Source: Terrilactibacillus sp. S3-3 (GTDB taxonomy: Bacteria; Bacillota; Bacilli; Bacillales; Sporolactobacillaceae). Taken from it: a DNA stretch of 64,000 nucleotides. The translations under genes and the position numbers were made by a program. Shown one piece after another: positions 42,258 to 53,184 of this stretch. The number at the start of each line of letters is the position of its first letter. Positions within the stretch are counted from its first letter, which is position 1. Location: positions 434,001 to 498,000 of the forward strand of contig CP129291.1 in the NCBI GenBank assembly GCA_030437565.1. The letters are read 5' to 3'. A model generated the notes under the pieces. The model was given only the letters and a program-made list of their open reading frames with translations. It was not told where the DNA came from and did no database searches.

Positions 42258-42341
42258 CCGGGCGGGACCGCGCTCAAAAAGCCAATTGCCCGAACATATT
42301 TTGGACATCATTTGATAAGCTTTTAGAAGGAAGGGAATGGA

Positions 42342-43718
42342 ATGAAGCAGGATAAGCAGTTAAATCGCGGTTTGAAAAACAGGCACATACAGCTGATGGC
42401 GATCGGCGGAGCGATCGGCACCGGCCTTTTTCTTGGAGCGGGAAAATCGATTCATCTGGCCGGGCCGTCGATCTTGTTTGTGTATCTAATTATTGGCATC
42501 GCGCTCTTTTTTGTGATGCGGGCTTTGGGAGAATTGTTGATGTACCGGCCGACAACCGGGTCGTTTGCGGCGTTTGCCGAAGAATTTATTGGGCCGTGGG
42601 CCGGTTTTATCACGGGCTGACGTATTGGTTCTGCTGGATTGCTACGGCGATTGCTGAAATTACTGCGGTCGGCATTTATATCCAATTCTGGTTTCCGAGT
42701 GTCCCTCAATGGATTCCGGCACTCATCTGTGTTCTTGTATTATTTATTTTAAATATGTCGACCGTCAAAGCATTCGGTGAAATTGAATTTTGGTTTGCGC
42801 TAATCAAGATTATTGCGATTCTTGCGTTGATCGCTGTTGGTCTTGTCCTTGTTTTTATGGGCTTCCATAATCAAGAGACCCATGCGACGTTTGCTAACCT
42901 TTGGAGCCACGGCGGATTTTTCCCGAACGGTGTGAAAGGTTTTGTACTTGCCTTTCAAATGGCAGTGTTCGCCTTTGTCGGTATCGAGTTAGTCGGGATT
43001 ACGGCCGGAGAAACGGAAACACCAAGCAAGACACTTCCAAAGGCGATTAATAATATTCCGATTCGTATTCTGGTTTTTTATATCGGCGCGCTGCTGATTA
43101 TCATGTCGATCTATCTGGAATGATGATGTCGATCCGGCCGCTAGCCCGTTTGTGCGTGTGTTTACAATGATCGGGGTGCCGGCTGCGGCGGGTATCGTGA
43201 ATTTTGTCGTTTTGACATCAGCGGCTTCTTCGTGCAACAGCGGCATCTTCAGCACGAGCCGAATGCTGTACTCTCTCGGTGAAAGAGGCGAAGCACCGAG
43301 CAGGCTGAAAGACCTGAACGGCCGCAACATTCCTGCTCCGGCGCTGATTGCTTCGGTGATCATGCTTTTGATCGGCGTTCTGCTGAATTACCTGATTCCG
43401 AATGCGGCGACCGTTTTCACTCTCGTTACCAGCATCGCGACGATTTGCTTTATTTGGGTATGGGGGATCATCTTAGTCGCCCATCTGCGTTTCCGAAAAT
43501 TGAAGCCGGAAGAAGCGAAGAAGAATACGTTTAGAATGCCGCTTGCCCCTTTTATAAATTGGGCCGTTCTTGTTCTCTTTGTTTTTGTCATTGTGCTATT
43601 GGGATTTGCAGCTGACACGCGTGTGGCGCTGTTTGTGACACCGGTCTGGTTCTTGATTCTGGTCGTTGCCTATCTGGGATTGAAGGCAAAAAATAAGCAA
43701 TCTCAAAAAGAAAATTGA
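42342..43718 (+). CDS. APC-family amino acid permease, D-serine/D-alanine/glycine (CycA/AapA) type (frameshifted)
   Basis: Secondary amino acid importer, about 458 residues, twelve helices. Start ATG 42342 after AGAAGGAAGGGAA. RGLKNRHIQLMAIGGAIGTGLFLG is the helix 1 signature; RALGELLMYRPTTGSFAAFA, AFVGIELVGITAGETETPSK, LTSAASSCNSGIFSTSRMLY and GRNIPAPALI follow in the order of the AAT family. Shifts near 42615 and 43120-43135. Relatives transport D-Ala, D-Ser, Gly or other neutral amino acids; the exact substrate cannot be read here. A terminator follows. Confidence 0.88.
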
Positions 43719-43740
43719 TTGGAAAAACAGCTTTCTAATT

Positions 43741-43781
43741 AAAAATCAACCGTCAGTATCAACCGAACGGTTGATTTTTTT
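43741..43781 (+). terminator. Terminator after the amino acid permease
   Basis: AAAAATCAACCGT (43741-43753) pairs with ACGGTTGATTTTT (43767-43779), ending in a T run. Confidence 0.9.
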
Positions 43782-43851
43782 GCTCTATTTTTTCGTGTGA
43801 TGGGCGTAAAAAGGAGAGGGCATAAGCCATCGATTTTTTGATCAAGCCGGG

Positions 43852-44297
43852 CTATTGGGCTTCATCCATCCCCAAGTTGGCAAGGGCGTCGGCCCGTTCA
43901 TTCAGTTCGACACCGTGGTGGCCTTTGACTTTATTAAAACTGATCGCTTGCTGCCTGCCGGCCAGTTCATTCAATCTCATCCATAATTCCTGATTTTTGA
44001 CCGGCTTTCCGCCCGCTGTTTTCCAGCCTTTCTTGATCCATCCTTTCACCCAGCTGTTCATGCCATTGACAACGTAGGCGCTGTCGATATAAAAAGCGAC
44101 CGGAATATGATCCGATTCGCTTCGAGCGCTTTAATAGCGGCGGTTAGCTCCATGATGTTGTTTGTCGTGTTTTTTTCTCCGCCATACAGTTCTTTTGTGT
44201 GCTCGCCATATCGGAGAACGGCGCCCCAGCCGCCGACATTGTTTTCGTGCTGGTTGCCGCGGCAGCCGCCGTCGCAATAAATAATAATATTATCCAA
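43852..44297 (-). CDS. rnhA: Ribonuclease HI (frameshifted)
   Basis: Cleaves RNA in RNA-DNA hybrids. About 148 residues. [12 protein letters not shown] provides the first Asp, [13 protein letters not shown] the Glu, then after a shift near 44120 [21 protein letters not shown] the second Asp, and [18 protein letters not shown] the last Asp and His. This is the full DEDD set in the right order. Start 44297 ([11 protein letters not shown]) has AGGGTGAATC upstream. Single gene between convergent and divergent neighbours. Confidence 0.94.
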
Positions 44298-44759
44298 TGA
44301 GATTCACCCTCTTTGATTAATGATTCTTGATCAATAGCCGGAAAATGGTTCTTGGCTTATTATATCAGAACGGTGTTCCGGGGGGTGGAGGGAGGATGTC
44401 TGGCTTTGCAAGTTCGTTAATGGCGAATGGGACATGGAAAAATGCAGACGAATTGGTGCAAGGAATCATGCTGTTTCAAAGGCGTTTTTTTAGAATGATT
44501 TGTTGTTTTTGCGACGGGACTAATGTTGCGTTTTTTAAATGGTTTTACCGGCCCATATTTCGGCAAATATTTGCGGTTTTAAATACGAGTTTGGGGCCAT
44601 CCCAAAAAAAGAAATTAAATAAAGGATTTTGGCCATCAGTGACAAAAACAATAATGTTATGTATTATTACATATAGAGATAGAAAATGTTTCATTAGGAA
44701 TGGATAACATGCTTCAGACGGAATGGATAAAACCAAGCTTACTAAAAGAGGTGTTTCCG
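44298..44759. other. Intergenic region of 462 bases upstream of panE
   Basis: Open frames here have no ribosome site and no recognisable protein pattern. It must contain divergent promoters for rnhA and panE. Nothing else seen. Confidence 0.5.
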
Positions 44760-45755
44760 ATGAAGATTGGCGTGTTGGGTGCCGGAGCAATCGGCTGTTT
44801 TTATGGCGGGCTTTTGGCTCGGGTTGGAGAAGATGTGACATTTATCGCGCGGGGAGCGACCCTTCAATATTTGCAGCACCACGATTTGCAGGTCAAGAGT
44901 ATTTGGGGCAATTTTGCTCTCCCGGTTAAAACGATCGCGAGCGATGGTCTTGACAATCGTTTAGATTTTGATTTTATTTTGCTGGCAATTAAGTCGACAG
45001 CTTTGGACAATACGATCCCGGAACTGAAAAAAGTTGTAGGGGAGGGGACGAAAATTGTTTGTTTGCTTAATGGAATCGGCAATGAGGAGCTATTGGCAGC
45101 TGTGTTTGGGGCTGAAAGGGTGTGATTGGCGGATCAGCATTTATCTCTGTCATTCGAGAGGCACCGGGTATTGTGAACCATGTCGGCGAAGGCAGCGTGA
45201 TCATCGGACACTGGCGTGAAGAAGCATCACACCGGGCAGTTTTGGAGGAAGAAGCCGTGAGTGACGGCTCCGGCGATCCGCAAAAATCGATTGAGAACTT
45301 AGCCAATGCGTTCACGCGTTCAGGCATCAAAGCCATTGTTGCGGATAATATCCGCCAAGTCAAATGGGAAAAGCTGCTCTGGAATATTGTTTTTAACCCT
45401 GTTACCGCACTGACGAGGACGACGGTGGGCGAAGTGCTGGATGATCCCGATCTCGCAGCGCTCATGGAGCAAATCAAAGATGAATTTCTGGCAACGGCTC
45501 AGGCAGCTGGCGTATCGATCCATCCGGAAATGATTGATATCGCTTTACATCCGGATCCGTCTGTGCGCAGGCATAAAACCTCAATGTTACAGGATTTGGA
45601 AAACGGAAGAAAGATGGGAACTGGAGGCCATCCTTGGTTTTACAATTCAAGAGGCACATCGTTATCAAGTCCCGGTTGTCACGATAGAAACCATTTATCA
45701 CCTGCTGCGGTTTGAGGAAAGCAGAACCACTGCCGTTAATCTTTTGAATAAGTAA
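44760..45755 (+). CDS. panE: 2-dehydropantoate 2-reductase PanE/ApbA (frameshifted)
   Basis: NADPH-dependent reduction of ketopantoate to pantoate for coenzyme A. About 330 residues. Rossmann motif MKIGVLGAGAIGCFYGGLLA at the start; LAIKSTALDNTIPEL and CLLNGIGNEELL follow; after a shift near 45122, VIREAPGIVNHVGEG; then VKWEKLLWNIVFNPVTALTR with the catalytic Lys, and after a shift near 45620 MELEAILGFTIQEAHRYQVP. The insert GDPQKSIENLANAF is normal for the longer PanE group. Start ATG 44760 follows AGAGGTG. Terminator after the gene. Confidence 0.92.
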
Positions 45756-45785
45756 AATAAGTTGATTTAGCAGAAAGAGCACAAA

Positions 45786-45835
45786 AGGCTGATTGCCAGG
45801 GCACGGCATTGTCCCGGCAGTTCGGGCCTTTTTTT
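45786..45835 (+). terminator. Terminator after panE
   Basis: AGGC..TGCC-A-GGG pairs with CCC-G-GGCA..GCCT, ending in seven Ts. Confidence 0.75.
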
Positions 45836-46059
45836 ATGCAAAAAAAAAAAAGAAGAGAGGTCATTTTTACATCGCAAAAATTGGAAAGGTGTTTTCCGGG
45901 TAGAAATGTGGATTGGGAAAATTTTTTAAGCTAAACTTAATAAAGATCAATTAATATAAATCATGAGTGCCATTATTATAAATGGCAAAAGTATGGATTA
46001 AGATAGCGGCATTTTACTGCTGTTAAGGACAGGCTCCCTGCGAGGAGGTGTAAATCAAT

Positions 46060-46991
46060 ATGAAAAGAGCACGGTGTGTCGTTGCGGCGACAATGGTTGT
46101 CGGCTGCTGCTCGCTTTACACAGGCCAGGCCATTCGGCGATGGCTGATGATGATGTGACCCGATTTGCGATAAAAAGCGAGCTGCCTTCGTTAAAGCAAA
46201 TGGGACGATTTCAAGTCTTTTCTAATCATTCATTGCAAAATGGCAATGTCAAAAAAGCGCGAACCGTTCATCAAGATGTACTGCCGAAAAAGGCCCATGT
46301 CTCGGCTCCGTTTATCAGCCAGCTTCCGCAGCTGCCGAACGGCTGTGAGATAACAAGTTTGACGATGCTGCTGCAGCAAGCGGGTATAGACGTAAACAAA
46401 ATGACACTGGCGCGGAAAATGAAAAAAGTGCCATTTGTTGATGATGGATACCATGGCAACCCCAACATCGGATTTGTGGGAAATATGTATCATGGAGCAC
46501 CGGGATTCGCTGTTTATCACGGACCGGTGGCCTCGCTGGCTAGAGAGTATCTGGGAAGCCGGGTTGTTGATTTGACGGGTCAGAGCTGGGACATGGTGGA
46601 GAAACAGCTTGCGGGCGGACGCCGCCGTCTGGTGATCACAAGCGTAAATTTCTATCCTGTGCCTGAAAGCGCATGGCAAACATGGCACACGGCACAAGGA
46701 GATATGCGCATTACGTTCAAAGAACATTCCGTTCTTCTTACCGGTTATGATGATAAGCATGTCTATTTTAATAATCCGTTGTTAAGTCAAGGAAACACTG
46801 CTGTCAATAAGCAAAATTTCATCAAGGCTTGGTCCCAGTTGGGAAAACAGGCGGTTTCTTATAAAAGCTTGCCTGTATTTAAAAGAAGCAAGGATTCAGC
46901 CAAACAAGCCGCTTTAGTAAGAAATCCGTTGGCTACTGCGATGCAGCAGCTTTATGTTGAAAGCAATTCTTCTTCAAAGATTGAAAGATAA
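46060..46991 (+). CDS. Secreted C39-like (peptidase_C39_2) family protein (frameshifted)
   Basis: Predicted exported cysteine-peptidase-fold protein of about 310 residues. The ATG at 46060 has GAGGAGGTG (46042-46050). The N-terminus (MKRARCVVAATMVVGCCSLY) is a signal peptide; the frame shifts around 46125-46140, after which SAMADDDVTRF gives a likely cleavage region. C39 landmarks: LPQLPNGCEITSLTMLLQQAG with the nucleophilic Cys, ITFKEHSVLLTGYDDKHVYF with the His, and NNPL after it. Substrate unknown; related proteins are found among cell-wall and sporulation-associated secreted proteins. Confidence 0.85.
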
Positions 46992-47369
46992 GCCTTGGCA
47001 ATCCAAAAGAATGATTAGCGGAAGTTAAGAATTTAAAAATATTGATATTGAAACCAGGAAGGCTCTCTCACGGTCAAAAAAAACGACTGATGAGACAGCC
47101 TTTTTTTATTTTGCCTGTCTTTATTTGTTTATAAGCCTTTATGATTACAAAAAAAAACATGATGTCAGAGGCCAAAATAACATTTTTGTCTTGTAACGGG
47201 TTTTTACCATTAAATAATGAATTTATACCTATATTTTCTGTTAAATTTAGTCCTGTTTTTATTAAAAAGGCAATATATAAGACTATTTTCACATTATATT
47301 ATACTCTCATTATGATAATATAGTAATTAATAATCCTTTTTTACTATTAAAATTGGGGGTAGGGTAAAA
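46992..47369. other. Intergenic region with terminator
   Basis: The left part holds the terminator at 47061-47107. The rest is AT-rich and precedes the glucosaminidase gene. Open frames on both strands overlap each other and have no support. Confidence 0.5.
47061..47107 (+). terminator. Terminator after the C39-like gene
   Basis: GGCTCTCTCA (47061-47070) pairs with TGAGACAGCC (47091-47100) with one mismatch, followed by seven Ts. Confidence 0.8.
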
Positions 47370-49820
47370 ATGGACCAAAATCGTAGTCTATTAGTCTTGG
47401 GAATTACAGCGACAGCAACTGTGGCAACAATGGCCATCACTCCGGCTCATGCGGATGCCGCGTCGCAATTTGACAGTTATAAAGGGCAGGCGACTGTGAA
47501 TCTCAATGTTCGCAGCACACCTAGCACGGCGAAGTCACCACTCGCTACACTGAAAAAAGGAACGACTTTTGAAGTAGTCGGAAAAAGCGGTGATTGGCTG
47601 AAGATCAAATATAAAAAAAAACAATCAAGATTATGTATTTAGCAAATTCGTCAAAAAAGTTTCAACTACCTCCGTAACCACATTATATACGGGAACGGTA
47701 ACTGCGGATTATTTGAATGTGAGAAAATCGGCGAGCGCAAGCAGCACGGTTTTAGGATCGCTCAAAAAAGGATCAAGTGTGAGTGTGGTCGGGACAAGCG
47801 GGAACTGGCTGAAGATCAAATATAAAAGCGGCTATGCTTATGTATCCGGAAGTTATGTCAAGAAAGCCTCTTCAGCGGCTGCGTCGTCATCATCTTCAAA
47901 GCAGGCGGCCGATTTAAATACATTATATACAGGAACGGTAACTGCGGATTATTTGAATGTGAGAAAATCGGCGAGCGCAAGCAGCGCGGTTTTAGGAGCG
48001 CTCAAGAAAGGATCAAGCGTGAGTGTAGTTGGGACAAGCGGAAACTGGCTGAAAATCAAATATAAAAGCGGCTATGCTTATGTATCTGGAAGTTATGTCA
48101 AGAAAGCCTCTTCAGCGGCTAAGCCGTCATCCGCAAAGCAGGCGGCCAATTTAAACACATATACGGGAACGGTAACTGCGGATTATTTGAATGTGAGAAA
48201 AGCGGCGAGCGCAAGCAGCACGATTTTAGGATCGCTAAAAGAAGGATCAAGCGTGAGTGTGGTCGGGACAAGTGGGAACTGGCTGAAGGTCAAATATAAA
48301 AGCGGCTATGCCTATGTATCCGGAAGTTATGTGAAAAAAGCATCCGCGTCATCCGGATCGTCAACATCCTCCTCAACATCGACGAGCGCCGGTTCGACTG
48401 TTTTATACACCGGTACAGTGACTGCCGATTACCTGAATGTCCGTTCATCGTCAAGCACGAGCAGCACGATTTTAGGATCGCTCAAGAAAGGATCAAGCGT
48501 GAGTGTGGTCGGGACGAGCGGGAACTGGCTGAAAATCAAATATAAAAGCGGCTATGCCTATGTATCCGCAAGCTATGTGAAAAAAGCGGCCGCGTCTTCC
48601 GGCTCCTCAACTCCTCTTCAAACATCGACGAGCGCCGGTTCGACTGTTTTTTATATACCGGTACAGTGACTGCCGATTATCTAAATGTCCGTTCATCGGC
48701 AAGCGCGAGCAGCACGATTTTAGGATCGCTCAAAGAAGGAACGAGTGTAGGCGTGGTCGGGACAAGCGGGAACTGGCTGAAAATTAAATACAATAATGGC
48801 TATGCCTATGTTTCTGCGACTTATATCAATAAATCCGGGACGACGTCATCATCGTCCGGAGGCACATCGTCATCAACGGGCGGCTCCTCGACGGCTTCTT
48901 CATCCGGCTCATCATCGTCAACGCAATATACAGGGGTGACGACCACTGCGGTCCATATCCGCTCCCAGGCCAAAATGGGTGATAACATACTGGCAACATT
49001 CGGTGCAGGGACAACCGTTACGGTTGTTGGTGGAACGGCGGACGGCTGGTTGAAAATTAATTACAAAAATACATATGCTTACGTTTACAAAGATTATGTA
49101 TCCGGGGGAACGGACACGACAACGACTACATCGGGAAACAGTAGTTCTGCGACGAGTCAATATTCGATAAGTTTTGGCCGGGCATTGAGCGAAGAACAAA
49201 AGGTAAACAGTTCGTCAAGCCTTGCTTATTATTTAAACCCTAAAAATTTTGCAAAGGGAACGATGGGATACTATCAATTTCTCAAACTCTCATCTTTAGC
49301 CAATATCAGCGAAAGTGATGCCACCAAGATTTTATCGGGAAGAGGCATTTTATCCGGTCATGCCAACGACTTTTTAACTGCCGCAATGAAAACGAAAGTG
49401 AATGAAATCTATTTGATGGCCCATGCGCTGTTGGAAACGGGCAACGGCACATCACAACTCGCCAAAGGGGTTAAATATAAAGGCGTGACGGTCTATAATT
49501 TTTTCGGCATTGGCGCACGACGACGGCAGCGCCGTGACCAGCGGTGCCGAATACGCTTACAACCAAGACTGGACATCGCCCGCGGCAGCTATACTGGGCG
49601 GCGCGGATGGATAGCCCATTATTACATTTACAATACTGCTTATCACCAAGACACATTGTACAAAATGAGATGGAATCCGGTGGCGCTTGTAGCAGGCGCG
49701 GCAGCACATCAATATGCAACGGATCCCGGCTGGGCCTACAAACAAACGAGCATGATTCAGACGATGTATCAAATGCTCAGTCACTATACAATTGTTTACG
49801 ATGTGCCGGCCTATAAATGA
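47370..49820 (+). CDS. Secreted N-acetylglucosaminidase with seven SH3 repeats (frameshifted)
   Basis: Cell-wall hydrolase of about 815 residues. Signal peptide at residues 1-29 ending AHA. Seven bacterial SH3 domains follow, beginning near 47485, 47698, 47940, 48170, 48415, 48660 and 48940; each has the pattern [32 protein letters not shown], and linkers are Ser/Thr/Ala-rich. They bind peptidoglycan. The C-terminal GH73-type glucosaminidase domain has [18 protein letters not shown] with the catalytic Glu, YNFFGIGA, and [21 protein letters not shown]. Frameshifts near 47620, 48645 and 49515-49600. Likely an autolysin. Confidence 0.92.
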
Positions 49821-49850
49821 ACGAGGTCGGTAAAATAAGGGAAAGATGAG

Positions 49851-49885
49851 GTGCCGGAGAGTAGTTTCTCCTCCGGTCCTTTTTT
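49851..49885. terminator. Terminator between glucosaminidase and LOG-family genes
   Basis: CCGGAG (49854-49859) pairs with CTCCGG (49871-49876), followed by CCTTTTTT. It lies between convergent genes. Confidence 0.75.
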
Positions 49886-49960
49886 GTTTTGCTCGATTGG
49901 AGAGTTTGAACGGATGCGGAGTTGATACAAGCAGCTTGATTGGCGAATGGTCCGCTGTTG

Positions 49961-50560
49961 TTATCTTTGCGCTTTTTGCCCGTCAAGCTGTTTCCACTTG
50001 TTACCCAAGATAGGCGGGGTATAAGTTTCCATTTTGTCCAGCAATACGTCCGGGCTTGTCGCGATACTGAGCAGGCGCAAATGGGAAGGGTTGGCAAACT
50101 CTTCATCACACTGTGGCGAACAAGATCAATGAATGATTGGTAGTAATTTTGGACATTAAGAACACCGATCGGTTTGTGATGAATGCCAATTTGCGCCCAG
50201 CAATAAATTTCAAACAGCTCTTCGAAGGTTCCGATGCCGCCGGGAAGCGCGATGAAGCCGTCGGCAAGTTCACTCATTTTGGCTTTCCTCTCATGCATGC
50301 ATGCTGTTCACTTCGATCAGTTGTGTTAAATGAGGATGAGCCATTTCCCCGATAAAGAGGCCTTTCGGGATGACGCCGATCGCTTCTCCGCCTCGGGCGA
50401 GCACTTGATTCGCCACCTCGCCCATCAGGCCGATACTCGATCCGCCGTAAACCAGCCGGTAGCCCCTTTCTGCAATCAATTCTCCCAGCTCATTCGCTTT
50501 TTGCTTGAATTCCTTGTGATTGCCTAAGTTGGATCCCGCATAGACACAAATTGTTTTCAT
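49961..50560 (-). CDS. yvdD: LOG-family protein, TIGR00730 type (frameshifted)
   Basis: Family of nucleotide 5'-monophosphate phosphoribohydrolases related to plant LOG and B. subtilis YvdD. About 195 residues. [18 protein letters not shown] starts the Rossmann fold; [19 protein letters not shown] holds the GGxxxGxMG motif; after a shift near 50295, [21 protein letters not shown] and [16 protein letters not shown] carry the PGGxGTxxE motif. A shift near 50105 restores [14 protein letters not shown] at the end, giving a stop at 49961. The physiological substrate is likely AMP or a related nucleotide. Single gene. Confidence 0.9.
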
Positions 50561-50820
50561 AAATTTTTCTCCACCTTCATCAAAGCTTTTTGCACTTCAG
50601 CAAACCAGACCTGAAAGGCTCCGCTGCTCCGCCAATGATTTTAATCACTCTTATTCTATTATATAGTATTCTTTTCGGTACTAATACCTTATAAGGAGAA
50701 TGGAAGATATCTCTAATCAGAGAAACTTATTGTTCTGGTGAAAATGATACGTAGGGGGGGCAAGTATGTTAAAATTAATCTGAAAATGGGAAATTGATAA
50801 AAAAGAGAAGGTGCAGTAGG

Positions 50821-51597
50821 GTGATAATTGATGCAAAACAAGTGACCTGGCAGCGCGAAGATAATGATGTACTTAAAGACATCACTTGGCAAGTGCGCGA
50901 GGGGGAACATTGGTGCCTTGTCGGCCTGAACGGATCAGGCAAAACGACACTTTTGAAAATGATCAATGGCTACATCTGGCCGACAAGCGGTTCGCTGGCC
51001 GTATTAGATAAACCGTTCGGCTCGGTTGATCTGCGTGAACTGCGCAAGAAAATCGGCTGGGTCAGTTCCGCACTTCAGGAACAGCTGCATGATTACGAGA
51101 AACCGGAAAAGATTGTATTAAGCGGAAAATTTGCATCGATTGGTTTGTATGAAAAATTCGGGCCGGAGGATGTGGAAAAGGCTCATCATTTATTGGAAGA
51201 GCTGCGGTGCAATGATTTCTTAAATCGTCCATACGGTACATTGTCGCAGGGGGAAAAACAGCGGGTTTTAATTGCTCGGGCGCTTATGGCGGAACCAAAA
51301 CTCTTAATTTTGGATGAACCTTGCAATGGTCTGGATATATTTGCGCGCGAACGGCTGCTAGCGCTGATCGAAAAATTGACCGAGGTTCCGGGAGGTCCGA
51401 CATTGCTTTATGTGACCCACCACGTGGAAGAAATTCTTCCATGCTTCAGCCATACCTTGCTCATTAAGAAGGGGCGGGTTTATCAATCCGGACTGACTGA
51501 AAATTTGATGACGCCTGAAATAATGACTGATTTCTATGGAGGAAAAGTGATTGTTGAACGCCGCGGTAGAAGATTGTCTATGGCGATTCAATCATGA
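50821..51597 (+). CDS. ylmA: ABC transporter ATP-binding protein, YlmA type
   Basis: Intact, 258 residues. Start GTG 50821 after AGAAGGTGCAG. Walker A GLNGSGKTT, Q-loop WVSSALQEQLHDYEKPEK, signature TLSQGEKQRVLIARAL, Walker B LLILDEPCNGLD, H-loop YVTHHVEEI. No membrane partner is adjacent, as for the stand-alone B. subtilis YlmA. Transport substrate unknown. A hairpin terminator follows. Confidence 0.87.
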   Translation: MIIDAKQVTWQREDNDVLKDITWQVREGEHWCLVGLNGSGKTTLLKMINGYIWPTSGSLAVLDKPFGSVDLRELRKKIGWVSSALQEQLHDYEKPEKIVLSGKFASIGLYEKFGPEDVEKAHHLLEELRCNDFLNRPYGTLSQGEKQRVLIARALMAEPKLLILDEPCNGLDIFARERLLALIEKLTEVPGGPTLLYVTHHVEEILPCFSHTLLIKKGRVYQSGLTENLMTPEIMTDFYGGKVIVERRGRRLSMAIQS

Positions 51598-51622
51598 AAA
51601 ACAGCATTTTTCGAGAATAAAA

Positions 51623-51659
51623 GTAAAGGAGGCAGCCGGATTGCGGCTGCCTCCTTTAC
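51623..51659. terminator. Strong hairpin between ylmA and uppP
   Basis: GTAAAGGAGGCAGCCG (51623-51638) pairs perfectly with CGGCTGCCTCCTTTAC (51644-51659). There is no long T tract, but position between convergent genes supports a shared terminator. Confidence 0.75.
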
Positions 51660-51674
51660 CGTCTGCTGTTATTG

Positions 51675-52489
51675 TTACACAAAGAGATAGACAGCAAACA
51701 GTGCGGCTATGATAAAACGATAAAAAGCAAAAGGAATTAGCGTAAACCGCTGCAGCAGTTTCAAAAAGAAGACGATCGCGAACATGGCGACCACAAACGC
51801 CGTGACAAAGCCGACAGCAAAGAGCGGCAGATCGCTCATTTTCAAAAAGCTCAGGCTTTTGACAAAATCAAGCCCGCTGGCGGCGAACATAATCGGCACG
51901 GCGATGATAAAGGAGAATTCCGCAGCCGTTTTACGATCGGCCCCGCTTAAAATGCCGCCGGCAATGGTTGAGCCGGAACGGGAAAATCCCGGCCATAGCG
52001 AAAGGCATTGGAAAAGCCCGATCTTGAACGCCTGTCCGTAAGTCAGCTGGTCAAGGGTCTTGCTTTCCGTTCTTCTGCCCCTCGTCTCGGCGTATATCAT
52101 CAGAAATAGCACCGGCAACCAAGCCGACCAGGACAGTCTTCGGCGAGAACAGCACCGACTTAATAAAGTCGTGAAGAATAAGACCGAGAACAACGGCAGG
52201 AATCATGGCAACAATAATATGTATCAAGTTTAATTGACTGGTGTACCGTTCATGATGATCGCGGTAAAAGCCGAACAGACTCCACAGCCGTTTCCAATAG
52301 AGGACGACGACGGCCAAAATCGATCCCAATTGAATAATGACTTCAAACGTTTTTGGCTGTCTGGCCCTGGAAATGAAGCAGGCTGCCTGCCAAAATCAGG
52401 TGGCCGGTTGACGAGACAGGTGCAAACTCCGTCAAACCTTCAACGGCGCCCATAATGATTGCGATAATGAGTTCAGGCAAAGAATTCAC
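51675..52489 (-). CDS. uppP: Undecaprenyl-diphosphatase UppP/BacA (frameshifted)
   Basis: Membrane phosphatase that recycles undecaprenyl pyrophosphate in cell-wall synthesis and gives bacitracin resistance. About 270 residues and eight helices. N-terminus after GTG 52489: [21 protein letters not shown], the conserved BacA1 motif with catalytic Glu; C-terminal half: [20 protein letters not shown], the second motif. Shifts near 52365 and 52120. Ends FAVYLFV at 51675. It is transcribed away from the T-box leader of the arginine operon. Confidence 0.94.
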
Positions 52490-52720
52490 CAACCTTTTAT
52501 TTTTTATCGATCCGTTTAATCATTTTCATACATAAATTCTATGATTTTAAGACAACTCATTATAACATATTTTAAAGGACATTCTGTTTCAAAATCGTAA
52601 CATGAGAGATTTCTCAAAAAGGCTTATTGCGAGCGGATTTGACAAACTTCGACAATCGTACAAATGTCATGAATGGGAACGGCGAATAAACAATTTTAAA
52701 AAAATATTTGCATTTTGGAC
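52490..52720. other. Intergenic region between uppP and the arginine promoter
   Basis: Should contain the uppP promoter on the minus strand; no clear match seen. No gene. Confidence 0.4.
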
Positions 52721-52748
52721 TTGACTTCATTATCGAGTGTTGTATAAT
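52721..52748 (+). promoter_or_regulatory. Sigma-A-type promoter of the arginine operon
   Basis: TTGACT (52721-52726) and TATAAT (52743-52748) with a 16-nt spacer, about 60 nt before the T-box leader structure. Confidence 0.8.
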
Positions 52749-52799
52749 GATAAACACAAACGAAACACAATATTTAAAACCGCACCCTTTATAATAGAG

Positions 52800-53055
52800 G
52801 GGTTTGAATAAAACCGATGAGAAAGAGAGTAGTGGCGAGGTTTTGCCAAAGCGAGCCGGGGTGATGAGAGCCGGTGCAAAATTCGCGATGAAACGCACTT
52901 TTGAGGGATGGCCTGAACAGGAAAGTAGGGCCAAACGGTCAGCTGCCGTTAAAGAGCATTTAAGCAGATTCCATTATGGAATAATGAGAGTGGTACCGCG
53001 GGTTATGCTAACAACGCTCGTCTCTTTTAATTGATAAAAGAGGCGGGCGTTTTTT
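52800..53055 (+). promoter_or_regulatory. T-box leader with terminator, upstream of argC
   Basis: AGTA (52828-52831) lies at the Stem I base; GGTTTTGC (52839-52846) pairs with GCAAAATT (52876-52883), leaving a specifier loop with CGCGATGAAA on its 3' side. CGC (52884-52886), an Arg codon, is the best specifier candidate; ATG at 52888-52890 is the alternative. The T-box sequence AGTGGTACCGCGG is at 52989-53001. The terminator pairs AACGCTCGTCTCTTTT (53013-53028) with AAAAGAGGCGGGCGTT, then Ts (53050-53055). Uncharged tRNA would release the block. Confidence 0.93.
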
Positions 53056-53184
53056 AATATCTTCAGTGCCTTGAAAAGAAAGATTTCAGGCAGGCCGCAG
53101 TTTATTAAAATGGATACGAATAGTTGATGTTATTAAAATAAATGATAAAAATTGATTTATCTATTATTAATTGGAGGAGTTCAA

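Noticed and set aside
41756-42277. Proline/tryptophan-rich minus-strand proteins
   Set aside because: Three overlapping frames all read through the minisatellite; none has a ribosome site.
44327-44707. 126-codon plus-strand frame before panE
   Set aside because: No ribosome site, no family pattern and it overlaps the panE upstream region; likely chance.
47074-47323. Small frames on both strands between the C39-like gene and the glucosaminidase
   Set aside because: They overlap each other and a terminator, in very AT-rich DNA.
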